DNA of 64,000 nucleotides from Omphiscola glabra. Lineage: Eukaryota > Mollusca > Gastropoda > Lymnaeidae. Location: positions 8,613,553 to 8,677,552 of the forward strand of contig OZ024802.1 in NCBI GenBank assembly GCA_964017045.1, read 5' to 3'. Both the position numbers and the translations under genes were made by a program. The notes below the pieces were generated by a model. The model was not told the origin of the DNA. It saw nothing but the letters and a program-made list of their open reading frames with translations, and searched no databases. Every line of letters starts with the position of its first letter. The first letter of the stretch is position 1. Shown here piece by piece: positions 24,563 to 40,341 of the stretch.

Positions 24563-26540
24563 ATGCCCAACAGTAAACATTTTTTACAAACAAGTGATTT
24601 CCTCAAATTATTTGTTCACATAATTCTTTATTTTTGTTGTTTTTTGGTTTGACTTTTACGGCAGATAACTCACTAAATTTAAATAAGAAAACATGAAAAA
24701 AAAGTATCTCCATTTTGTATATTTGCACTTTTAAATAAAACACATGTACCATTGTTTGCTAACATCAATCAACCACAGCCCCCTACCCCCACCCCCAAAA
24801 TGAGACAAGGGTGTAATTTTTTCCTAGTAAATATATATACATATCATAACAAACATTTGGAATTTTTTCACTTACTTATTATCACTAGTATTTTGAATAA
24901 TACTAATGAATTTCCCAGCAGCCCTGTAGTTTCATGAACATCTCATTGAAATATAAAGAAAATGTTAAGGTTTATTTATATAAGCTAATAAAATCATTTT
25001 CAAGGTTTGTCAGAACAGTATGCATCTCCAATATCAACAGGCCACAAGGTAGTGGCAGGAAATGATGAGCAAATTAAAAACGTAGTAAAAAGAACATTAA
25101 TTGATAAACTGTGCATGTGTCTCTGCAGCTGTTTCGATTAGTTCCTGCTGGTCTGTCTCACTGAAAATATTGAGGAGTTATATGTGAGATGTATTTCTCA
25201 AAAGTTTAAATCCTATCTGTTAAGCAGTTGTGATGCACAATAATATGTAGGAATTTTGTACACGCACATTGGTAGGACTGAAGAAGGAGACTTACAGTGA
25301 GAGTAAATGTATACAAATTAATTTTATATTTGACATATGCTGATAGCTCCTTTCAAATTAATTTCATGAAAGAACTGTTGCTATTTCTTGTTTGCTATAG
25401 TTATTATTATTGAAATATTTTTATAGTTTCTTGACAAAAAAGTGATATTTCTTTATAAATTGTGTAGGATGACACACATTTACCAATCAACTTCAGCTAT
25501 GTTACAATATGCCGTTTAATTATTATAGCAATTATAATGTAAGGCTGATCAAATCTCTGTAACATTAAATCAAAAATAGGAGATACGTTTTTAAAAAAAA
25601 AATTATATTGAGGGATGTAACTAAGTTTGATGGACCACACAGAGTTTTATCATTGTCATATTTTCCCATATATTATTTTAATGTGATGGCAGTGATTGAG
25701 AGTGAGAAGAAATATGTTTCTGAGTTCATCCTCTGAGCATTGGGAAGCCAAGGATTTTAATTTCATCCAGTCTGGTGCTTTTTTTCAATGTTTGTAGCTG
25801 CAAAAAGCAACCCAACCATCTTTCGTCATTTAATTTATCAAAGACATTGACATGTCTTTTGATTTTTTCCCCATGATTTTAATAACTTTAATTTCAGTTA
25901 TTTATTTATTTTCATACCTATGTATTGTGAATATATATATATATATATTATGTCTCATGGAAAGGGTGGGAGATTTATATTTGGAAAATCATTTTTTTTT
26001 GCTGAAAAAACAAACTGTCAAACTTATGAAAAAAGTCACCATTGAAATTCTATATATTTGGGTTTTAAAATAACTAAAAGGATAAATATATATCCTAAAA
26101 CTAATTTGAAAATCATTACACAATTTTGGCATACTATAGCTCTTTTCATTAATTATTTATTGCCTTTGTCCATTTTTATATTTATGAAGTTTTTTGTAAA
26201 CTAAACAAAAATCTGATCCAAATGCCACAAAATGTGTTCCAAATAACTATTGATGTATTTATTAAACAGCATCAATGGCTCCTAGTTATGATTGTATTAC
26301 CATTATTATTATATAACAAGACAGTGTTCAAAATGCATATTATAATATTATGACTGTAAGAAAAGGGTCAAATTTCATATCGTCACTTTTTATTATTTAT
26401 TTATTATTTATCAAATTATTATGTTTAAAAATTTATCATAATTGCTTTATAATCATATGCTGGTTCATATTTATAATTTTAATTATAGCATATTTACAAA
26501 GTAGGCCCTGTTTATGATTTAGTTTTGATCATATGCAGGT

Positions 26541-27170
26541 TCATAATTATGATTATTATTATTATTATTAGTTGTCTTATATTGCGCAATACCCCAGCCT
26601 AGGGCTAGGCTCACCGTGCTGTACATAAAAATACTGGCAAAAGAGACATAATCGTTACAATCAAATAAAATACATTTATGTAATAAAGAACAGCTGTATA
26701 GAGACAAAACAAAAACAATTGCATATTCAACCCATCCACCCCAGAACTTTTACATGTCAAGCCATGGATGGCGGCCAGCAGCATCGTTTATTGGTCAGAT
26801 GTGGGGAAACATTCCGGGTAGTAGAGTTTAAAATGATGTGTTTTGAGTGCAGTTTTGAAGGCCTGTGTGGCTGGTATATTGCAGTTGTGTATTTGCAGAG
26901 AATTACATTGTTTGGGGGCGCAGAAAGAGAAAGATTGTTCACCATATGTTTTAGTACGTTTCTTAGCAACGGACAGAATACGAGTGTCTGCAGACAAGCA
27001 AAGCTGTCGAAGGGGTGAATAGACAGAAAGAAGTTCGGTTAGATAGGAAGGGCAGGAATCTGAGAAAAAGTTATGACAGAGAACAGACAGCTTGTAATCA
27101 ATGCGTGCCTGTATAGGGAGCCAATGAAGTGAGTGGAGTAGTGGAGTGACATGATCATGTTTTATGATTA
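26541..27170 (-). mobile_element. 3' end of a CR1/L2-group LINE, 5'-truncated
   Basis: The minus strand reads an open C-terminal segment from about 27165 to the stop at 26788. It includes LHSLHWLPIQARIDYKL, then PSYLTELLSVYSPLR, then FKTALKTHHF. This is the characteristic tail downstream of the reverse transcriptase domain in CR1/L2/Rex-type LINEs. A 3' untranslated part follows and ends in an (ATT)n/(AAT)n microsatellite at about 26541-26568. No RT catalytic motif is present, so this is a dead, truncated insertion. It lies between the SLC6 and tubulin genes. Confidence 0.8.
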
Positions 27171-30100
27171 TGTTTTTATAATCATATTCTGGATCCTAAA
27201 TATGATCCAGACTAATTATTAATTAATAATAATTATGAGGTCTGTGTTAATTAATAATTTTATAGCTTGTTAATTATCTGGCTGTCCATATTGATGGTTA
27301 TTTTTTTTATGTATATTAACTTATTAACACTGAATCAACCATATTAATGATTATACTGGGTAAACTTTGAAATATGAGTAATGGTCATTACGTATTTATG
27401 GCCCATATTTATGATTATATCAGACAGATGTAATCTGTGGTCTATATTTAAGATCACATTACTATTGTACATCTGTGAGGGTCTCTGGTTGCACTGTAAT
27501 ACAGTACAAATTGAAGATAACTTCTCAGACACTTTATTTTTGGATACTATTTTACTTTTAATCTGGTCACAAAAATATATTATTTTTTTTCGCAAAGAAA
27601 TATATAAATTAGTCTTTGTTTTAAATGAATGTTTTAAAATTCTATATTATTTATAAGTGCCTGTCTATATATTTAAATTGTTGCCTACTGAGTTTTTCTT
27701 TGTGTCTGGAATGACTTAAAATCCAGTGCCGTAAACAAATTGAAAGAATTGAAAGAAAAAAATGGGGACTTCTAAACTAAATCCAAAAAGCCTTGATCTT
27801 GATGTGAATGGATACAAAAAATAATTTAAAAACATACTGTACAGTTTCAAAAGCTGATAATAGAGGAGCACTTGATCAGCAAAGAGTTAATTTTTAAAGT
27901 ATTAGTATTATAATTTCTTTTTAAATGCATACGTTGTTGTTTGCAACATATGCCGTCTCTACTTATGAGTTATTTTCTTTTATTTCTTGTGTCTGAAATT
28001 AAAGTTTTCTAAAATGTTAAAAGTGGCTCCTACTCATTCAACTGTGCACATTAAAAAAAAAACCTAAGAATTTTTTAATAAAAGCTTAGTTGATTCTTTT
28101 TGTTATAAAACAAAAGGTTATCACTTTGGGGATGGTTTTTCATACCTTTATCAAGATCACATCGTAAAGTGGAACTTGTATCAGTTATTTATCTCATCAG
28201 TGTATATTTAATTTATAGCAAGCATAATTGTTCATAATTGAGGAATTTGCATATTTTGGTATTAAAATCTGTCTCTCAAACACCTCCCCCCCCCCCCCTT
28301 TTGTTTTTTAATTTCCAAATAGAAAAATAACACTGTTGAGTCCCACTTGAGATGACCCTGAGATTTAAAGACAAAGTGGTACCGGTATATATTAAGATTT
28401 GTATGGATGGGCTATATATATTGTCAGTGAATTATTATGATGGTGACAGCTGACATTACATTAAGTGTTGTCATAATTATTGGCATTGGCATTTTCTTTG
28501 AGCATCATCTCGTTCTTGTTGTATTTTCAACACTTTTCATCTTTGAGGATACTCACTTATATAACGCCTATGGGGTTGGAAACCATCCAAGCAACAAGTT
28601 TTAATCCATGAAAACTGCCAAATTTCCTCCCCATCCTTCCCTGTGATATTTGCATGCTTAGACAATTTACAATAAAGCCCCAAAAAAGAGCAACAGTATC
28701 TACTTGGAATTATAATATTTAAAAAATTTTTGATGCACAAATCCAAATTTTATGTAACACACTTAACGTCCAACTGTTTTGAAAATGTTCACACAGATTT
28801 AGTTTGCAAATTATGTATCATTGATTTTGTTGACAATCAGATCAAACTTTAGGAACAATGTTGAATATTTTAAAATTTACTTTTCCTTTTTTCTTTTTTT
28901 ACTACTGATGACATCTCCTATTGGCTGTTGTTAAGTAATGATCACAACCCATACATTTCTATTTTAGTTATGTTAGAGGGACCAGGTAGAATCTATGACA
29001 TTTATGGTACAGTTAAAGGGCATTTCGCTGATTCTATATTAGTTGTGGTATATGTTAAAGGGTTGTGGCTGATTCTATTTTAGTTACCATTATGGTACAG
29101 GTTAATGTTACCAGGCTTATTCTAATGATATGATGTTTCACTTGCTGCGGTAGACCATTCCTAGTTACAAATAGAATTTAGGGTGTAAATACAAATGTAT
29201 GATATAATTTTTGTTGAGGACATTCCAGTTCACTATTACCCCCAATATACTAAATTTAAAAGAGAAATTCATCTTAGAAATAAATGATTTTGTTATAAAT
29301 AGGAATTTTTAAACTAAAATGTAAATCAAAATTTTTACACAATATCTCTGTTATTTTGATTTAGAGAGTTTTAACTAAATGTTTTTTATTTTTGGCACAC
29401 ATACCAAATCTTAAGACAGCTCTTTTATTTTAAAAAGTTGTATAGTTTTGCTACTAGTCATATTTGATTTTGCTCATATTATTATGTCAGAAAATTGTTT
29501 AACTTACACTGTTAAAAATGAATAATTATTTCAGATTTTTTACTATCTCTGATTTTGTTTAGAGAGCTTCTGGTATGTAAAATACAACTGGCAGCTCTTA
29601 AGCAAGCCAAACATTCTCCTGAAGCCATGAGTGATATAGACATTCATTAAATACAGTTATTATTAAATCAGTGGAGACAAAAAAAAATAAGGTTTGAAAT
29701 TTTTGAAGTCTTATGATTTTTTCCTTTCATTTAATCTCCTGGGTGGGGTTGGGATGATTTTGATCAAATAATTTTAAAAGAAAAGAAATTTTACATTTTT
29801 TTACCAGGCATGTGAAAAAAAATCTGACAAAGTATAAAAATCAAAGCTACTGATTCAAACAGTTAAATTATAAATTACTTTAAACGAATTAAAATGTTGC
29901 ATGAATTATTTCTGTCACCTATGTCTGAAAATTAATGCCCCTGGGTAAAAACGGATATCCAAAATTGTAATGAAATCCAAATTTCCTTATTTCCCCTTCG
30001 CTTACCAGTGTATTTGTTATATTATTTGATCATGAACATTAAATGGAGTATATTTGCCCAAGAGTATTTTGTCTCTTCTTTTATTTTTATTCAAATAAGT

Positions 30101-30304
30101 TATTTAAGTATTTTAAGTTTAAGGGTCTTCCATTATAAATAATCCATGAAGTGAAGGTAATATTGATACAGCAATGGACTCAGTGACTGGTTACTTGATA
30201 CTTGATGAATAGTGATTACTGTTCAATTATAAAGCATATCCGCCACGAGTTTAATAATTTTTAAAAGATCAAAGATAAGTTATGGCGAAAGACTTTCTCT
30301 AAAG
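27171..30304. other. AT-rich intergenic DNA
   Basis: No splice-bounded coding segment, RNA gene or repeat array was recognised. A poly-C tract lies at about 28287-28298. Confidence 0.6.
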
Positions 30305-30502
30305 CAGTGGTTCTCAACTTTCCTATTGCCGCGACCCTTTAATACAGTTCCTCAAGTTGTGGCGACCCCCAAAACACAAAATTATTTTCGTTGCTACTTC
30401 AGAACTGTAGAGTGTATGTGTTTTACGATGGTCTTACGCGACCCCTACGAAAGAGTCATTCGACCCCCAAAGGGGTCGCGACCCTCAGGTTGAGAACCGC
30501 TG
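30305..30502 (+). mobile_element. SPIN-like hAT MITE, copy 4, intact with perfect target duplication
   Basis: The ends are CAGTGGTTCTCAAC and GGTTGAGAACCGCTG, 198 bp in all, with paired GCGACCC motifs. The flanks are a perfect 8-bp duplication CTCTAAAG (30297-30304, 30503-30510). This is the best-preserved copy in the window and the reference for the others. Confidence 0.92.
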
Positions 30503-31821
30503 CTCTAAAGGGATGACCAAGAGAATCATATTTACCAAGTTTACAAGCCAGTCAATTGGTGTTCAAGATTAGTGTTTGGGTATCAATCAGCCTTTGGGGC
30601 TTTGATTGGTTGATTCCCAGTATGTGGCTCTATGCTAAATTACCTCAAGTAACATTATGCTGAGGTTACAAATAGCATGAATTTTACTGCTAATCAAGGG
30701 GATACACTACTTAAAAAAGACAAAAATAAGTTAAGACGGGAAAAAACTCATCTTTTAAAATATCTTTTTTGTTTGTTCATCAAGTGCCCATTTTATTTTA
30801 ATTCTGCAAAACTTATTTTGATATTATTATCATTACAATAATAATTCTTTCAAGGTCAGAATTTCAAACATGTGTAAAAAATTGACTATATATTGAATAA
30901 AATAAAGTACAAAATCCTGCATCACGTACATTTTTTTAATCTGTGCTAAAAAGTTTTTGACTTAAGTCATATCCGGTTTCTGGGATTTGAGTATAGAAAT
31001 TAAAGACAAAATGAATCAAAACAACGGGCAGACGTTGGAATCCATAGTGAAATATTTAATTGTTAGGGTCATTCTTGAAACCCACGCCCTAAAAGCGCTA
31101 TAAAAATTGGTTTAGCATTCTCAACATTACAGAAAAAAAAGACATTGCAATTTTTTTTATTCTTAGAGAAAAAAAATTAGCTTGTCAAGATACGATCAAA
31201 GAAAGCTTAAAATGTCAAATTGTTTTCTGCAGCAAATATGATGTTTATTTTTGCTTGATCGATGGTAAGATTTTTTTTTATGGACAATATATAGTTTGAA
31301 GTAGTCTTCTGTAGATGTGTTGGTTTGATGAAATATTCTATTTTGTGACATGAGTTATATCCGGGGCGGCATAATTGATACAATGGCAAGAGTTGCTTTT
31401 ATAGAGCGTATTCCATCGATTTTGAACACAACTTTGAAAATAAAAAAATATATTTGATAGCCAATTTCTGATGGAGGTGTCATGGTAAGTAGACTTAGTT
31501 TCCCCGAAATCACTGTCCAAATAATACATTACCATTTGATATCATAAATGGAAAAGTCTAAATTAGGCCCGTACTTCATTCGATGGTTATGCACTTAAAA
31601 GGATTTCAGTTAGTTGAAATAGTTGATTTGTACCGGAAAATGGTGAAGCAGATACGCAGACCGTTAAGCGTTTATTAGTATAGAATCGGGGGGCTCGAAT
31701 TTTGGAAACTCTGGAAAGTTTTTCGGCCATTGTCTTTTTTGGTATTTAGACCTGTCTGATGTTTTTTTTTTATTTCTGTTCTTGATATATTCTTGTAACT
31801 TTAGAGAGATGGCCGCGTCTA
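30503..31821. other. downstream flank of the tubulin gene, no gene seen
   Basis: AT-rich sequence that includes the probable tubulin 3' UTR on the minus strand. No other feature was recognised. Confidence 0.5.
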
Positions 31822-35854
<4,033 letters not shown>

Positions 35855-36534
35855 TTTCAATATTTGGCGCGAAGCAAATCTCACAGTCCAGCAGAGAGGT
35901 AACGGAGGTTGTTGCGAGGACCCCAATTAACGGCGTTCCTCTTTTCCTATTGATGTTACAACAAAAGACTATGTGTGCACCTCTTCTTGCCTACAACACA
36001 GACTCTAGGGCGTTGTCGGGCATGACGTAAAAATAAATAAGATGACGTATTTCCATGACGACCAATCCCCTATCTACACAATTATCCTCGGCGCAAAACT
36101 GTTTCAGATTTTTTTGTTTTTAACGCGGAAAAAAATGTGCAGCGTTTTATATTGATTTGAAAGAAGTTTATAGTTTATTTTTAAAGTTTTTTCAGAACAA
36201 AACGTCAAGTCTTGATTATAAAAAGTATATTTGAAATAAAATATACTTTAATACTTAATAAATAGTTGAATAGTTGCGTAATTTATTTAGTGAACAGCAT
36301 CAAATTGCACTGTTCTTAAGATTAAACTCTTTGATGAAGTCAAAACCAAAGAGCACTGATTTTAAACGTCAAAATTTGCACACCATGTTATAGTTAAAAA
36401 AATGGGAGCTCCTACAAATGCGTCACTTAGTAAAATAATTCCATCGTCCTCACCGACTCAAGGGTCTTCTCTATAGTCACAAAATATGAATTCGAACATG
36501 AAAATCTAAAGGGGGAGTTTTAGAACAAGAACTG
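35855..36534. promoter_or_regulatory. divergent promoter interval, tubulin / GPCPD1-like
   Basis: The two start codons face away from each other with 680 bp between them. The centre holds two half-palindromic CRE-like sites, TGACGTAA (36023-36030) and TGACGTAT (36043-36050), a further TGACG at 36056-36060, and CCAAT at 36062-36066. This clustering suggests a shared core promoter. No TATA box was recognised. Confidence 0.5.
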
Positions 36535-39500
36535 ATGGCAGGCGTGGTACCTAGGAGAAGCTTCAACCACGGTGCCCCATTTAAATATGTCAATTTTCGT
36601 GTTCGAATTCCCAATCAGGAAGGGAATTTGGTTTGTCTAGCAGGCAGCGGGAATGAGCTTGGAAACTGGGATCCTCGCGGGGCAAGAGTCATGCATCTGT
36701 ACGTATAGCTTGAATTTTTTTTTTTATTTATCATTAAATTAATCTTTCATTTTCTAGAGCTGCATTTTATGCAATAGTATTTAGAGGAAAAACATTAAAA
36801 AATACAAACTAAGTCGTTAGAATTGTTTACAGTTATAATAAAACAATGTGAACGATAATACTATCAAAACCTATCAGGACCATAAAATTTAAATAATATA
36901 ATATAGGACATTATATTATTATATAGGACATTATATTCGAATTATTTTCCAATTACGATGATGGGTATCAGATAAAAACCAACGTTTTTTTTTTTTTATA
37001 AGAAAATGAGCCAATCTATTCCCTAACGTTAAGAAAAAAACAGCAACAACAAAACAGTGTTGATAACAGCTTTTCGTCACGTACAACCCCAATTTCATCC
37101 ATCTAACGTGTTATCAACACCATCAACAATATCCCAGCTCCATATATTTCCACTTTTTTAAAAACATATTTACACACCAACCGACCGTCCACTTCTTGGC
37201 AGCGAAGCAGAGAACAACATCTGGTGCTGCAACGTCATGCTCTCCAGTCCAGAGGTGTACAGATACAGGTATTTTGTGTGTCGTCCTCTGTGGCATGAAG
37301 TCAAAGACAGATGCAGGTGAGCGCCTATCTAATGAGACAGAAAATATGGTCGAATAAAATAACTGTTATTGACTAACATTAATCGATCAGCTTCATGACA
37401 TTCTTTCTCCGATGATCACATTGCATTTATCTGCACCAGACCAGAGTTCATAAAATATTTTTTTGGCCAGGTTAGATAGGAGAATTTTAAATGACCTAAT
37501 TCTAAAATTAATGTTGCTTTTAATTCATTGATAATATTAGCACGTTATAACGGATTTAGATTTTTGAAAAAACAACAACAAAACAAGAAACAAAAATCCG
37601 AAGCAAGTTAATGTAAATTCAAGGAGCTTCACTACTGCAGGTGCTTCACTACTGCAGGTGATTCACTACTGGAGGTGCTTCACTACTGCAGGTGCTTCAC
37701 TACTGCAGGTGATTCACTACTGCAGGTGCTTCACGACCGCAGGTGATTCACTACCGCGGGTGATTCACTGCTGAAAGTGGTTCACTGCTGCAGGTGCTTC
37801 ACTGCTGCAGGTGCTTCACGGCTGCAGGTGCTTCACTGCTGCAGGTGCTTCACTGCTGCAGGTGCTTCGCTACCTCAGGTGATTCACTACTGCAGGTGCT
37901 TCACTGCTGCAGGTGCTTCGCTGCTGCAGGTGCTTCGCTACTGCAGGTGATTCACCACTGTAGGTGCTTAACTGCTGCAGGTGCTTCACTGCAGGTGCTT
38001 GTTGCAGACACATTCCTAAGGAATCAAGTCTCTGACATAGTACAACATAAAAACATATTTACCTTTAAAATAGACTAATCGATTAAGTCCGCCTACGTGG
38101 AAAACAAAGACTGGTGGCAACACACTGATAGCAACCCAATGATAACAACCCTCTGATGGCAACCTAATGATGACAACACACTGATGGCAAACCCCTGATG
38201 ACAACCAACTGATGACAGACAACTGATAACAGCATACATATTACAGCCAACTGATGACAACCAAATAATGATAAAAACATGTTACCAGTGCCATAATAGA
38301 TATGCTAATCAACTATGTTTAAGATCACTTTACTACCTATCTGAGATAACATGTGACAGTAACATTACTATGTGACAGTGACATTACTATATGACAGTGA
38401 CATTACTATGTGACAGTGACATTACTATGTGACAGTGACAATACTATGTGACAGTGACAATACTATGTGACAGTGACATTACTATTTGACAGTGACATTA
38501 CTATGTGACAGTGACATTACTATGTAACAGTGACATTACTATTTGACAGTGACATTACTATGTGGCCGTGACATTACTATGTGACAGTGACATTACTATG
38601 TGACAGTGACAATACTATGTGACAGTGACATACTATGTGACAGTGACATTACTATTTGACAGTGACATTACTATGTGACAGTGACATTACTATGTAACAG
38701 TGCCATTACTATGTAACAGTAACATTACTATGTGACAGTGACATTACTATGTGGCCGTGACATTACTATGTGACAGTAACATTACTATGTGACAGTGACA
38801 TAACTATGTGGCCGTGACATTACTATGTGACAGTAACATTACTATGTGACAGTGACATTACTATGTGGCCGTGACATTACTATGTGACAGTAACATTACT
38901 ATGTGACAGTAACATTACTATGTGACAGTAACATAACTATGTGCCTAGCTGAAAAAAGCTTGCTGCTGGTTGACTAGAATAATCTTACTGGGGAACTTTA
39001 AGTAAATTAACATGGAATACATATTTAGTGTCTCCTATACTTATACTACAGCAGTCCCAAATATATTCATGTCCACCGATTATGCAGCATTCACTACTAT
39101 ATGACAAAACAAAAATAATATTTAAAATCCATGACAGTCAAACTCATGCATTTACAACAAATATGCCATTTTTAACCAAACTCTTGTATTTACAGCAATG
39201 ATGTCATTTCGAGCATAACTCTTGAATTTACAGCAAAGATGCCATTTTGAACCAGACTCTTGTATTTACAGCAAAGATGCCATTTTGTAACAAACTCTTG
39301 AATTTACAGCAAAGATGCCATTTTGAACCAGGCTCTTGTATTTACAGCAAAGATGCCATTTTGTAACAAACTCTTGAATTTAAAGCAAAGATGTCATTTT
39401 GTAACAAACTCTTGAATTTACAACAAAGATGCCATTTTGAACCAGGCTCTTGTATTTACAGAAACGATGCCATTTTGTAACAAACTCTTGTATTTACAGC

Positions 39501-40310
39501 AAAGATGACATTTTGAAAGACGCGTCTGGAATTTCACTACTATTCTGGGAGTCCAACGTAGTTTGTCGTTTGATACAAACCAGGTGGGTGTCCAAAACAT
39601 AAAATCCTTGCTAGGCCAGAGATATATATTCTATTCTATTGGACGGATCAGATTCTATTCTCTCTATTTTTCACATCCCACCTGAAACACTCATTTGAAA
39701 TTAATCCACATTTTAAATTCGAAATCAAGAAATCAGCAAATGTTGATATCCTTTAAATTTTTCATATATTACAAGTCTTCAAATCTATTATTTTTGACTC
39801 CAATTAAAAAACAAATATTTTAAAATTCTTCTCATAAGGAAGTACCACGAGAAACACACAGTTATGGAAAAAATATTCCTTGAACTCTGTCCATCCTGTT
39901 AAAATGTTGAGTTATCCCCTCCCCCTTCACTTTGGTCTCCCAGGATACTACCCGAGCAGTTCGACATGCCGATTGTGGACTTTTCTGTACGCTACCACCA
40001 CTACAGCGAGTGGACCAGGGGATGGCTCTTTGACACAGATGAGATCAGGCTGAGAATCGCTGGGAAGAACCCCATTGAAATCACTTCACTACCTGCAGGA
40101 AAAAATATCCTCTTCGGGATAAGGTAATGTCAGAGATTTTAAAAAAAGTATGTGTTAGACTTGCGGTGCTCAAAAGAAGACATATATACCAAACACCGTC
40201 AACAAACAGTCATATCCCAGAGCGCTGTGAGCATGCTAAAATGGCATGGTTACAAGCGCTATAAAATTACTCGATCATCATCATCATCATCATCGTCGTC
40301 GTCATCATCG

Positions 40311-40341
<31 letters not shown>

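Noticed and set aside
35855..35926. 24-codon N-terminal extension of alpha-tubulin (upstream in-frame ATG)
   Set aside because: Alpha-tubulins start at MREC, which is needed for autoregulation and folding; the extension has no resemblance to any tubulin and is probably 5' UTR.
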